Positions 51,779 through 60,753 are shown, numbered from the stretch's first letter. The stretch: DNA of 63,721 nt from Actinomycetota bacterium (GCA_023488455.1 JAMDDV010000017.1:1-63721), one strand, 5' to 3'. Program-made: numbers and translations. The notes: generated from the letters alone by a model not told the origin.

Positions 51779-51811
51779 TCCTCATACCACCCCTAAATTT
51801 ATCCGCAAATC

Positions 51812-53149
51812 TTATCTGGGTTTTGGCGCAGACCATTTATTGTAAAGACCGTCAAAAGGAGTGAGCGGTCTTTTAAATAAACCCCATTTATCTATAGCTC
51901 TAGCTAATGCTTTGTTCTGGCTTAATGTTTTTTCGTTAATATCTTTACCTTCCATGATTAGATCAAAGATCTCAATAAAGGCTCTACATCCCTCTGCTGT
52001 TCCATCTGGGTGACCATGAACCCCACTGCCAGTTGCATAAATCATATCAAGACCGTACTGACTTGTAAGTGCAGGAACAAGGCCTGGGTATATCCCACCA
52101 TCCATCATAGGGAAACTTGGTTTAATGTCATAAAATGGCGATTTCATTATGTTGACTGTCCTAAGTTCATCCTCAAACGAGGTTACTGGCAAAGTTCCCC
52201 AATAGGGAGCAATTATCTGGATATCGGCTCCGCATAATCTTGATATCTTGCAAAAGACAGAATATGTCATTCTTTCTAAATATAGTGATACCGTGGTTAG
52301 ATGATAGAGTATTACAGAGTTAAGGTCTTTATTTTCAGCCAATACTCTTAATATAGACCAGTTTACTGAGCAGCAAAGCAGGACGCCTTCAACTCCGCCC
52401 TCAAGGGCTCTACTTGCCTTTTCAAGGACTCTATCAACCTCATCTGTTATTGAGATTAAATATAGAGTTTTTTTGCCCGTCTTTTCATTCGCTCTTCCTA
52501 ATGCCTCGGTTATGTATTTTATCCTGTCATCAAAGCTGCAGTTCCAGGTTTCGGTTAATGCCTCATCATCTTTGTAAAGATTTGCACCCCCGAGTGCACT
52601 TTGATATGCCTGTTCGGCCATCTGTTTTGCAGTTAATCCCATTTTGGGCTTACATATGCTTAGAAGTAGTGGCCCTTTTTGTTCGCCGACCAGTCTTCTT
52701 ACTCCATCTATGCCAAATTTTGGTCCCTTATATTCTTTTACAAGATTCTTTGGAAAGTTGATTCCAAGGACTCTACACCTTCCAGGGAACATCAAGACGT
52801 TCCCAAAGGGTGACTGAAGCATATTTGGAATGTTATGCGTAAAGGCTCCTATTGGGTATGCAATCTGAACAACTGCGTTTTTTGAGTTCTCGGATTGTGA
52901 TGGGAGTTCAAAGTATCCGATTATCTTGAAACATAATTTTTCCCTGACTTCCTTGCTCTCTCCTTTGACATCCGCCCAGCTTCCCGTGGCCCCCAGTAGG
53001 CCTGCTCTCTGTATCATTGCCAGATGATCCATGAATTCGCCCGGCTGTACTGAGTTTTCAAAGTAGTAGGTGACAATTAGATGGTCATCCAAGCCGATGC
53101 TCTCAAGGTCGTTATCAAATATGGTGCTATCGTAGATTTGTTTGAACAT
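51812..53149 (-). CDS. RuBisCO-like protein (large-subunit superfamily)
   Basis: A 445-residue member of the RuBisCO large-chain superfamily. It keeps CKPKMGLT (Lys167, Lys169) and LYKDDEALTE, with Lys193 for carbamylation and Asp195/Glu196 as Mg ligands, plus His283. It differs from true RuBisCO: loop 6 has no Gly-Lys-Leu-Glu-Gly Lys, the Ser of the SGG phosphate contact is Asp350 (MMDGGIY), and the following loop is GSGVHGHPDG. So it should do Mg-assisted enolisation or decarboxylation, not CO2 fixation. Relatives include DK-MTP enolase and 3-oxo-isoapionate-phosphate decarboxylase types; the substrate is unknown. ATG has GGAGGG eight bases upstream. E1 dehydrogenase genes precede it. Confidence 0.88.
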   Translation of the reverse strand: MFKQIYDSTIFDNDLESIGLDDHLIVTYYFENSVQPGEFMDHLAMIQRAGLLGATGSWADVKGESKEVREKLCFKIIGYFELPSQSENSKNAVVQIAYPIGAFTHNIPNMLQSPFGNVLMFPGRCRVLGINFPKNLVKEYKGPKFGIDGVRRLVGEQKGPLLLSICKPKMGLTAKQMAEQAYQSALGGANLYKDDEALTETWNCSFDDRIKYITEALGRANEKTGKKTLYLISITDEVDRVLEKASRALEGGVEGVLLCCSVNWSILRVLAENKDLNSVILYHLTTVSLYLERMTYSVFCKISRLCGADIQIIAPYWGTLPVTSFEDELRTVNIMKSPFYDIKPSFPMMDGGIYPGLVPALTSQYGLDMIYATGSGVHGHPDGTAEGCRAFIEIFDLIMEGKDINEKTLSQNKALARAIDKWGLFKRPLTPFDGLYNKWSAPKPR

Positions 53150-53256
53150 GATTTATACCCTCCAATCGTTTTTTATTTATATATCTTATCTACGTGTGAA
53201 TTTCTTATAATCTATGTAAATATTAGTTCAAACACCATTTAGCCAATTTAAATTAA

Positions 53257-54228
53257 TTATTTAAGATTCTTAACAGCTCTTATTATATTTTCCACATGAG
53301 GAAAACAAGAATATTCTAAAATCTTATTGTATGGCATAGGAGTATTAAGACTTGCAACTCTTTTTACGGGTGCATCTAAATAATCAAATGCCTTTTCAAT
53401 TACCAAAGCACAAATATCAGAACCTATTCCACCTCTTTCACAAGCTTCACTAACTGTAATAAGATGATTGGTTTTTTTTACTGAATTTATAAGGGCATTT
53501 TCATCCAATGGAACTAAAGTTCTTGGATCGATTATTTCACAGCTTATACCTTCTTTTTCCAGTTCTTCTGCAGCTTCTAACGCCCTAAGTACCATATTGG
53601 AATATGCAAAAATTGTCACATCACTGCCTTCTCTCTTGATATCAGCTTTCCCAAATGGAATTAAATACTCTTCCTCGGGCACTGGTCCTTTATTTATATA
53701 TATCATTTTATGTTCTATAAAAATTACTGGATCATTGCTTCTAATAGCAGTCTTAAGAAGACCTTTTGCATCGTAGGGAGAAGATGGCATAACCACTTTC
53801 AATCCAGGAACATGATAAAACCAGGCTTCTAAGCTCTGAGAATGCTGTGCTCCTAAAAATCTACCAACACCTCCTTGTGTTCTAATTACAAGAGGTACAT
53901 TCAGGCAATCTCCTGAAATAAATCTAATTTTTGCAGCTTGATTTATGATCTGATCCATCGCTTGAGGAATAAAATCTATAAACATTATCTCTGCTACTGG
54001 CCTATAGCCAGTAAGTGCTGCCCCTACACCAGCCCCAATAATGGTTGCTTCTGAAATAGGAGTACACAGCACTCTATCTGGACCATATTTTTCAAGAAGT
54101 CCGGTTGTAACCCTAAATGCTCCTCTTGCAGTACCTATATCTTCTCCCAATAAAAATACTTTCTCATCTCTATCCATTTCTTCGATTAAGGCTTCTCTTA
54201 GAGCCTCTCTGTATTCGATCTCTCTCAT
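53257..54228 (-). CDS. 2-oxoacid/acetoin dehydrogenase E1, beta subunit
   Basis: A 323-residue protein of the E1-beta family: REIEYREALREALIEEMDRD, VFLLGEDIGTARGAFRVT, TPISEATIIGAGVGAALTGY with the TPP-activating Glu, and TQGGVGRFLGAQHSQSLEAW. It pairs with the E1-alpha encoded just upstream. No E2 or E3 gene follows, unlike pyruvate or acetoin dehydrogenase operons; the next gene is a RuBisCO-like protein. The subunits might borrow an E2/E3 encoded elsewhere, or perform a TPP reaction alone. Confidence 0.9.
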   Translation of the reverse strand: MREIEYREALREALIEEMDRDEKVFLLGEDIGTARGAFRVTTGLLEKYGPDRVLCTPISEATIIGAGVGAALTGYRPVAEIMFIDFIPQAMDQIINQAAKIRFISGDCLNVPLVIRTQGGVGRFLGAQHSQSLEAWFYHVPGLKVVMPSSPYDAKGLLKTAIRSNDPVIFIEHKMIYINKGPVPEEEYLIPFGKADIKREGSDVTIFAYSNMVLRALEAAEELEKEGISCEIIDPRTLVPLDENALINSVKKTNHLITVSEACERGGIGSDICALVIEKAFDYLDAPVKRVASLNTPMPYNKILEYSCFPHVENIIRAVKNLK

Positions 54229-54296
54229 ATTTTTCCTTCTTATAATTTGCTCAGCATTAAAAAGATTAAAAACTGCAGATCTAAGCAGTTTATCTT

Positions 54297-55265
54297 CTAT
54301 AATTCTTTTATCTTCTCTAAAAATTCATCTAGATCTGGTTCCGCGCTTTCTTCTGCAAAGTGGATAGCGCAATCAATTTTTTTTTCAATTTCGCTTTCTA
54401 TTTCATCAATGTCTTCTTTAGTTATTATTTTTTCTTTAAGTAATTTATTCTTAAAATTGACAACGGGATCTTTTTCTTTTATATGGTATTCAACTTCTTC
54501 TTTTTCTCTATAAATTGCAGGATCATTTACATGATGCCCGAAAAAACGATAAGTTTTTGCTTCAACCAATGAAGAGCCTTCCCCACTCCTAGCTCGTTTA
54601 ACTGCTTTTTTGACAATAGCATACACTTCAATAACATCACTTCCATCTACTATATATCCAGGAATATCATAGGCATGGCTCCTATCTGCAATATTTTTAC
54701 AAGCGGTAGAATCCTTCACATTCATTGAATTAGCATATAAATTATTTTCGCAAATAAATATTGCTGGAATTTTATATATAGCAGCCATGTTTAGAGATTC
54801 ATGGAAAACCCCATTATTTTGAGCCCCATCGCCGAAAAAACATATGGTAACTCTACGTTTGCCCTCCATTTTACAGGTTAAACCTGCCCCTACAGCTATG
54901 GGTATACCTCCACCTACAATTCCATTAGCTCCTAATATTCCAAGCTCTGTATCTGCAATATGCATGGAGCCACCTCGACCTTTACAATATCCAGTACTTT
55001 TTCCGAACAGTTCAGCCATCATCTTGTTTAAATCTCCACCTTTAGCTATGCAATGACCGTGACCTCTATGTGTAGATGTTATGTAATCTTCTTTATTTAT
55101 AGCCATACAAGCTCCAACTGCAACTGCCTCTTCACCAATATAAGGATGAAGATACCCTCCAATTTTACCGCTTCGACTATGTTTAATAGTCATTTCCTCA
55201 AATCTTCTGACTTCGATTAATCTCCTCAACATTTCGATTTGTAATTTTTTTGATGGTTTATGCAT
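54297..55265 (-). CDS. 2-oxoacid/acetoin dehydrogenase E1, alpha subunit
   Basis: A 322-residue TPP-binding subunit, AcoA/PdhA type. GGYLHPYIGEEAVAVGACMA, TSTHRGHGHCIAKGG and CFFGDGAQNNGVFHESLNMA (TPP motif GDG...NN) are complete, and RSHAYDIPGYIVDGSDVIEV follows. It starts the minus-strand operon with E1-beta, the RuBisCO-like gene and the DUF4838 gene. Upstream lies an AT-rich divergent region with repeated ACAAATGAT sites. Confidence 0.9.
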   Translation of the reverse strand: MHKPSKKLQIEMLRRLIEVRRFEEMTIKHSRSGKIGGYLHPYIGEEAVAVGACMAINKEDYITSTHRGHGHCIAKGGDLNKMMAELFGKSTGYCKGRGGSMHIADTELGILGANGIVGGGIPIAVGAGLTCKMEGKRRVTICFFGDGAQNNGVFHESLNMAAIYKIPAIFICENNLYANSMNVKDSTACKNIADRSHAYDIPGYIVDGSDVIEVYAIVKKAVKRARSGEGSSLVEAKTYRFFGHHVNDPAIYREKEEVEYHIKEKDPVVNFKNKLLKEKIITKEDIDEIESEIEKKIDCAIHFAEESAEPDLDEFLEKIKEL

Positions 55266-55372
55266 TAATTTCTTCCTGCCTTAAATTATTTTTTCTTCAG
55301 TAAATATTTTTTATTCAAATTTGCTAAGTTCTCGTTTTTGATAATTGAAAGAATTAAAATATTATTTATAAT

Positions 55373-55401
55373 ATCAAATGATAAAATTCTTAACAAATGA
55401 T
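55373..55401. promoter_or_regulatory. Candidate operator repeats ATCAAATGAT / ACAAATGAT
   Basis: ATCAAATGAT (55373-55382) and ACAAATGAT (55393-55401) are direct repeats 20 bases apart in the divergent gap between E1-alpha (minus) and the amidohydrolase (plus). The same words, ACAAATGAT and ATATCAAAT, recur near 57399-57414 before the next operon, so one regulator may serve all three units. The region is very AT-rich, so chance is not excluded. Confidence 0.35.
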
Positions 55402-55492
55402 TTTTTATTCATTTTTCAATAAAAAAATTAAAATGTAGAAAACTCTTTTTTAGTCATGTAAAAATAAACGGTTCGATATAAGGAAAATCAAA

Positions 55493-57211
55493 ATGTCTTT
55501 GGATATAGTAATCCGCGGTGGCTTGCTGGTGGACGGCAGTGGAAGACGATCTTTTCAGGCAGATATAGGTATTATCAAGGATCGTATCGCAGAGGTTGGA
55601 AATCTGTCGGACGCTTCTGCTTCCAGGACTATAGAAGCTGGGGGACAGGTAATATGTCCCGGCTTTATTAATATCCATTCCCATGATGAGCGCTACATAA
55701 TCCGCCCCGATTACTTAAAGATATTTGAGCCTTATCTGCGACAGGGTATCACCACCTCAGTAATTGGAAATTGCGGATCTTCACTTGCTCCCTGGTTAAA
55801 TTTTTCTGCTGATCTCCGACGCGAAATGCTTATCATCAATGGATTGGATATAGATTTTGAACCACAGTGGGAGACACAAGCAGATTTTCACACTTACCTT
55901 CGAAGACACGGGCTTCCTCTTAACATGGTGCCCTTGGCTGCATATGGACCAATACGCGTTGCAGCAATGGGAGTAAAAAATTGTTTCTCGAGTTCAAAAG
56001 AGCTAAAGATAATGAAAAACCTGCTTAGAGAAAGCCTAGAAGCAGGATGCAGGGGATTTTCTACCGGGTTACCCTATTTCCCGGGAATCTATGCTCATAC
56101 AAATGAAATCATAGAGTTAGCAAAAATAGCGACAGAGTATGGTGTTAGGTATGTAACACATGTGCGAGGGCAATCTACTACATACGACCGTGCTGTTGGT
56201 GAAGCCATAGAGATAGCAGAGCATGCAAACTGTGCCTTGCAGCTATCTCACGTTGGTGCTGCTCAATACTTAGGGCGAATGGCAACTCTTTTTTATCATA
56301 CAGTAAAATTTATGGAAGCGATTAACCGATCAGTTCCAATTCCTGGATTACCTAATAAAGTGTTGGTTAATGCATTACACCAAGTCGATATGGCACTGGA
56401 AAGGGGAATAGACATTGGTATGGATTTTGCTCCTTATACAATGGGGAATACCTCAGTGGCTGTTTTATATCCTCCCTGGGCAAGACAGGGTGGAATTAAT
56501 TGTCTTATAGAAAGGTTACGCGATACTAGAACTCGTCAACTTATTAGACATGACATGGAGAAAATAAGACCCACATGGCCTCCCTGGGAGCATGAATATT
56601 GGCCTGATAATTTTATTAATTCATGGGGCTGGAGGGCGGTAAGGATTCTTTCAGTAAAGAGTGAGAAAAATAGTAGTATGCAGGGATACCAAGTTGTAGA
56701 TCTGGCACGAGCAGAGAGTAAACACCCATTTGATTTTCTAGCTGACTTAACAATAGAAGAAGATGGGTGTATAAACATACTCATAGGATTACCATCTGGT
56801 ATGTGGACACAGAAGGTGAATATAAGAGCACAGAATCACCCTCAGCTTTCAGTGGGTTTGGATACTATCTGGCCAAATGTTGGTGACCCTCCACCATCAG
56901 CATATGGATGTTTTCCTCGTATTTTCAGTCACTATGTTCGAGAATTAAAGATGTACACTATAGAGAATGCTGTTTATCGTTGTACTGGACTGGCAGCTTC
57001 TCGCTTCAATTTGGAGAAACGTGGGAGGATATATAAGGGAGCATATGCAGATATAGTAGTTTTTGATGCTCATTCTATAAAGGACAATGCCACCTTCGAT
57101 AATCCACGCTGTTATCCAGATGGGATTAATTATGTGTTAGTAAATGGTCAACTAGTAATTGAGAAAGGTCGCTATGTTGGAGACAAGCTTTCGGGTCGCC
57201 TTCTTGCTTAG
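55493..57211 (+). CDS. Amidohydrolase, D-aminoacylase/N-acyl-D-amino-acid deacylase type
   Basis: A 572-residue metal-dependent amidohydrolase. DIVIRGGLLVDGSGRRSFQA and GIIKDRIAEVGNLSD are the usual N-terminal sandwich; PGFINIHSHDERY has the first metal ligands; TSVIGNCGSSLAPW, GCRGFSTGLPYFPG, YVTHVRGQSTTYDRAV and LQLSHVGAAQYLG supply further conserved positions; GAYADIVVFD marks the return to the sandwich domain. Family enzymes release amino acids from N-acyl-D-amino acids, but many members have other amides as substrates. It stands alone on the plus strand before the sugar importer, and its substrate cannot be named. Confidence 0.85.
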   Translation: MSLDIVIRGGLLVDGSGRRSFQADIGIIKDRIAEVGNLSDASASRTIEAGGQVICPGFINIHSHDERYIIRPDYLKIFEPYLRQGITTSVIGNCGSSLAPWLNFSADLRREMLIINGLDIDFEPQWETQADFHTYLRRHGLPLNMVPLAAYGPIRVAAMGVKNCFSSSKELKIMKNLLRESLEAGCRGFSTGLPYFPGIYAHTNEIIELAKIATEYGVRYVTHVRGQSTTYDRAVGEAIEIAEHANCALQLSHVGAAQYLGRMATLFYHTVKFMEAINRSVPIPGLPNKVLVNALHQVDMALERGIDIGMDFAPYTMGNTSVAVLYPPWARQGGINCLIERLRDTRTRQLIRHDMEKIRPTWPPWEHEYWPDNFINSWGWRAVRILSVKSEKNSSMQGYQVVDLARAESKHPFDFLADLTIEEDGCINILIGLPSGMWTQKVNIRAQNHPQLSVGLDTIWPNVGDPPPSAYGCFPRIFSHYVRELKMYTIENAVYRCTGLAASRFNLEKRGRIYKGAYADIVVFDAHSIKDNATFDNPRCYPDGINYVLVNGQLVIEKGRYVGDKLSGRLLA

Positions 57212-57311
57212 TGAAATATTGTATCTAATACCAATTCTGAATAGTGAAGTGTTTTTAAAACTTAATGTAGTCTAATAAAGCACTGCAATTCGTCCAAAAT
57301 CAACTGTCTTA

Positions 57312-57339
57312 TTGACATAGTTTAAGTACAGTTTATAAT
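57312..57339 (+). promoter_or_regulatory. Strong promoter of the MalEFG-type importer operon
   Basis: TTGACA at 57312-57317, a 16-base spacer and a perfect TATAAT at 57334-57339. The leader is about 180 bases to the ATG at 57527. Most of the 57212-57526 gap is this AT-rich regulatory region. Confidence 0.7.
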
Positions 57340-57341
57340 AG

Positions 57342-57414
57342 CATTTGATTTTATTATTAACATATGTATATATAACAATAAATTATAGTAAAAATTAAAC
57401 AAATGATATCAAAT
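57342..57414. promoter_or_regulatory. Candidate operator sites CATTTGAT ... ACAAATGATATCAAAT
   Basis: CATTTGAT (57342-57349) directly after the -10 box and ACAAATGATATCAAAT (57399-57414), a near-palindrome centred on GATATC, share words with the repeats at 55373-55401. Position downstream of the promoter suits repression. No regulator gene is adjacent. Confidence 0.35.
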
Positions 57415-57526
57415 AATAATTATGTCAATGAAACTTAATGAAAGGGGGGTGGTCAATGAATTAACATGAGGGCAACTTTTTATTGAGTTTAGTTATTAAT
57501 GGATTAACTAAAAAGGAGGATATGGA

Positions 57527-58870
57527 ATGAAGAAGGTTTCATTATTAATAATAGTGTCAAGCCTATTGATAGTTACGGTATTGACAGGTTGTAAGCCTAC
57601 TGCTGTAGTGCCCGAGGAGACCACAGCTACTACGGAAACTACAGCAGCTACGGAGGCCACGGAGGAGGTGGCAAAAGAGCCGGTAACCCTCGAATTTTTC
57701 TCTATTTATAGTGAGGGTGAAGCAATGGGTGAAAAGGAAAAAGAAATAATTGCGAATTTTGAGGCCTTGAATCCTAATATCACAATAAAGTGGAACCCAA
57801 TTGGAAGAGATGTTATGGCAAAACTAAGGCCAATGTTGCTTGCAGGAGAAGGGCCGGATGTTACAGGAGGAATTTTTGCGTTCTTGGGTGAAATGATCAA
57901 AGAAGGTTTCCTTTATGATCTGACAGAAGCAATGAATCAGCCTGGACATGGCACCGATACTCTATGGAAAGACACATTTTATGAAGCTGTGCGGGGCCCA
58001 ATTGAGAAGGACGGCAAAATATATGCAGCCCCGGTTGACCTTAGCATGTTCGGCTTATTTTATAATGTGAATCTTTTCAAAGAATTGAACTTAACTCCTC
58101 CGAAAACTTGGGATGAACTGTTAAGTGTGTCTGAGACTCTCAAGCAAAATGGAGTCGCCCCATTGGCAGTTAATGCTCTTCCTTCATATCACTATATGGC
58201 TTTTATTTGGGTAGACATAGCTCAAATAATGGGAGGAAGTACTGCATTTAAGAACGCTATAATGAGGACTGATGGGGGTACGTGGAAAACGCCAGAGTTT
58301 TTAGAAGCCGCAAAAAAATTAAAAGATTTTATTGACAAAGATTATTTTCAGGAAGGCTTTCAAGGAATGGATCACACTGCCGCACAGACAGAATTTGTGA
58401 ATGGAAGAGCTGGTATGAATTATAACGGTTCCTGGCTCCCTTCTGAAATGGCAGCAGCTCTACCAGAAGGCTTTGAAATGAATTTGGTAAAGATGCCCTG
58501 GATTGAAGGCGGTAAAGGTGAAAATGATCTAATTCAAGCCTTCTTTCAGTGGTATGGTGTTTTGAATACTAGCAAACATCCCAAAGAAGCTGTGGAATTT
58601 GTAAGATTTCTAAGTTCTCCGGAAAGTGAGGCACTCCAGGCCGAGATTACGCTCATGAGCGTTAAGGGAGCGGGTACACCTAAAAATCTATCAGGAGCAA
58701 TAGATATCCTGGATAATAACAAAAGCGCTCCTCTTTGGTACGGTGTAGATCAAGCCCAAATAGATAAGGTTTTACAAGAGCCAATACCAAAATTATTTTT
58801 TGGGGAAATATCTGCGGAAGAGTTCATTGAACAGTTAGAGGAAAATGCTATTAAAGCGGCAGGAGAATAA
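57527..58870 (+). CDS. Sugar ABC transporter binding lipoprotein (family 1)
   Basis: A 447-residue extracellular solute-binding protein. The lipobox is VLTGC with Cys22, followed by a Thr/Glu/Ala linker (EETTATTETTAATEATEE). The mature part shows PVTLEFFSIYSEGEAMGEKE, FEALNPNITIKWNPIGRD, LLAGEGPDVTGGIFA and GRAGMNYNGSWLPSEM, typical of oligosaccharide and multi-sugar binding proteins. AAGGAGG precedes the ATG. Two permease genes follow; no dedicated ATPase gene is present, so a shared MsmX-type ATPase is likely. Confidence 0.9.
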   Translation: MKKVSLLIIVSSLLIVTVLTGCKPTAVVPEETTATTETTAATEATEEVAKEPVTLEFFSIYSEGEAMGEKEKEIIANFEALNPNITIKWNPIGRDVMAKLRPMLLAGEGPDVTGGIFAFLGEMIKEGFLYDLTEAMNQPGHGTDTLWKDTFYEAVRGPIEKDGKIYAAPVDLSMFGLFYNVNLFKELNLTPPKTWDELLSVSETLKQNGVAPLAVNALPSYHYMAFIWVDIAQIMGGSTAFKNAIMRTDGGTWKTPEFLEAAKKLKDFIDKDYFQEGFQGMDHTAAQTEFVNGRAGMNYNGSWLPSEMAAALPEGFEMNLVKMPWIEGGKGENDLIQAFFQWYGVLNTSKHPKEAVEFVRFLSSPESEALQAEITLMSVKGAGTPKNLSGAIDILDNNKSAPLWYGVDQAQIDKVLQEPIPKLFFGEISAEEFIEQLEENAIKAAGE

Positions 58871-58904
58871 CAATTTTTAAAATGAAGTAAAACAAAACAA
58901 GGGG

Positions 58905-58932
58905 TAGTAGCGGCTTACATAAGCCGCTACTA
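58905..58932 (+). terminator. Perfect intercistronic hairpin after the binding-protein gene
   Basis: TAGTAGCGGCTTA (58905-58917) and TAAGCCGCTACTA (58920-58932) are perfect inverted repeats with two bases between them, followed by TTATATTATA. It lies between the binding protein and the first permease. The usual roles at this site are partial termination or 3' protection of the upstream message, which raises binding protein over permease. Confidence 0.65.
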
Positions 58933-58970
58933 TTATATTATAAGTCACATGAGCTGAAGAGGTCTGGGAG

Positions 58971-59894
58971 TTGGGCAAAAAGGGGAAGATATTTATTGGT
59001 AGAAGGGGAAGAAATAGATTAATCTTACCTTTTCTAAGTATAGCAGTTTTATGGTATTTGGTTTTTATGGTTTATCCCGCGATTAGAGCTTTTTATATAA
59101 GCTTATTTGATTGGAGCGGGATTTCGCGTACGAGGGTATTTATCGGGCTGGCTAATTTTAAAGAAGCTTTGACTAGTGAACTTTTTTGGACAGCCTTAAA
59201 GCACAATATTTTCGTTGTTCTTGTTGGTGGCTTGATCACCATAAGTTTAGCCTTATTTTTTGCAGTTATTTTATCAAACAGAAAATTAAAGGGTAAACGT
59301 TTCTTTGATACAGTTTTTTTTGCACCTGTTGTTATGTCAGGTGTGGCAGTGGGGCTGTTATGGAATTTTATATACAATCCTAGTACTGGTCTTCTAAACA
59401 ACATTTTAAGGGCAATTGGCCTGGGTAGTTTGGCAAAGCCCTGGCTGGGTTTGGATAATATAGCTCTTTTCGCGGTATTAATTGCGTACATCTGGGCAAG
59501 GCTGGCTTTTTTCATTGTAATTCTAAGGGCTGGTATCGAAAAGATACCTCCCACCTATTCTGAGGCGGCCAGAATTGATGGTGCGAATGAGTTTCAGGTT
59601 TTTTTTAAGGTTACCCTGCCTCTTTTATGGGAAGTTTTTAGAATTGTGATAGTACTTTGGATAATACAAAGTTTCATGTTTTTTGATGTTATTTATGTGA
59701 TGACCGGAGGTGGACCGGGTGGTAAAACTGAAGTAATTGCTACCCTTCTCTATAAACAGGCGTTCGAATCTTATTTCATAGCTGTCTTAAGATACGGTTA
59801 TGCTACTGCCATAGCAGTTATCCTATTTTTGCTTATTCTAGTTGTATCCTTGAGTGGTTTTAAACTATTAAGAAAGGAGCCAGTTGAATATTAG
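58971..59894 (+). CDS. Sugar ABC transporter permease (MalF type)
   Basis: A 307-residue permease with about six membrane helices. ILPFLSIAVLWYLVFMVYPA is the first, and the EAA coupling loop is SEAARIDGANEFQVFFKVTL followed by P. MFFDVIYVMTGGGPGGKTEV is characteristic of MalF-type proteins. It starts at TTG 58971, with AGAGG-type sequence upstream, and its end overlaps the next gene by 11 bases. Confidence 0.9.
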   Translation: MGKKGKIFIGRRGRNRLILPFLSIAVLWYLVFMVYPAIRAFYISLFDWSGISRTRVFIGLANFKEALTSELFWTALKHNIFVVLVGGLITISLALFFAVILSNRKLKGKRFFDTVFFAPVVMSGVAVGLLWNFIYNPSTGLLNNILRAIGLGSLAKPWLGLDNIALFAVLIAYIWARLAFFIVILRAGIEKIPPTYSEAARIDGANEFQVFFKVTLPLLWEVFRIVIVLWIIQSFMFFDVIYVMTGGGPGGKTEVIATLLYKQAFESYFIAVLRYGYATAIAVILFLLILVVSLSGFKLLRKEPVEY

Positions 59895-60753
59895 TATATT
59901 AAAAACGAGATTTGACAATAGAAGAAAAATAATATCATGGACCTGGGTGCTCTATTGTGTACTAATTCCATGGGCAACTGCAAATCTAGCAGCAGGTTTC
60001 TGGTTGTTATACAGCAGTATCAAGACAAATAAAGAGCTATTCAAAAATGTTTGGGCTTTACCAAAAACTATTTATTTTGGTAATTATGTTAAGGCATGGA
60101 AGGTTGGGCATCTTAATGAGTATTATCTTAATAGTATTATCATAGTATTTATATCTGTAGTCTTGGCGTTAGTAATTTCTTCAATGGCTTCCTATATCCT
60201 GGCTCGTTTCAATTTTCATGGTCAAAGTCTAATTCTTAGCACTTTTATCAGCGGCATGATGGTTCCCATTCAATTAATGTTAGTACCATTATATTTAGAA
60301 TTATATAGTTTTGGTTTAGTAAATACGCGAGTTGGGATGATTTTAGTATATGTTGCTACCCTTCTACCCTTCAACGTATTTGTTCTTACTGGGTTCTTTA
60401 AGGGCATTCCATCTGAATTGGAAGAGGCAGCAGCTATTGATGGTGCCTCGGAACTTCGTATTTACTGGCAGATTATGTTTCCCCTCGCTACTCCCGGATT
60501 GGTTACTGTAGCAATATTTGATTTTTTAGGTTTGTGGAATGAATATCTTTTGGCTTTAGTTCTTTTATCGAAAAGTGAATTGTACACTTTACCTTTAGGT
60601 ATATATAACTTAGAAAACGCTATGACCGCTGCAGCTGATTATACTGGTGTAATTGCTGGTTTTATAATAATGATGATTCCTATTTTACTTGTTTTCATCA
60701 TTCTCCAAAAGCGGGTCGTTGCCGGCTTAACAGTGGGAGCGCTTAAGCAATAA
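59884..60753 (+). CDS. Sugar ABC transporter permease (MalG type)
   Basis: A 289-residue partner permease. It has about six helices and the EAA loop in ELEEAAAIDGASELRIYWQI followed by MFPLATPG. ILARFNFHGQSLILSTFISG and VAGLTVGALKQ at the end are typical of MalG-type proteins. The TTG start is preceded by AAAGGAG and lies inside the end of the MalF-type gene. Confidence 0.9.
   Translation: MNISILKTRFDNRRKIISWTWVLYCVLIPWATANLAAGFWLLYSSIKTNKELFKNVWALPKTIYFGNYVKAWKVGHLNEYYLNSIIIVFISVVLALVISSMASYILARFNFHGQSLILSTFISGMMVPIQLMLVPLYLELYSFGLVNTRVGMILVYVATLLPFNVFVLTGFFKGIPSELEEAAAIDGASELRIYWQIMFPLATPGLVTVAIFDFLGLWNEYLLALVLLSKSELYTLPLGIYNLENAMTAAADYTGVIAGFIIMMIPILLVFIILQKRVVAGLTVGALKQ

Noticed and set aside
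51812..53149. True CO2-fixing RuBisCO (form III)
   Set aside because: The loop-6 Lys and the SGG Ser are absent, and no phosphoribulokinase or AMP-pathway gene is near.
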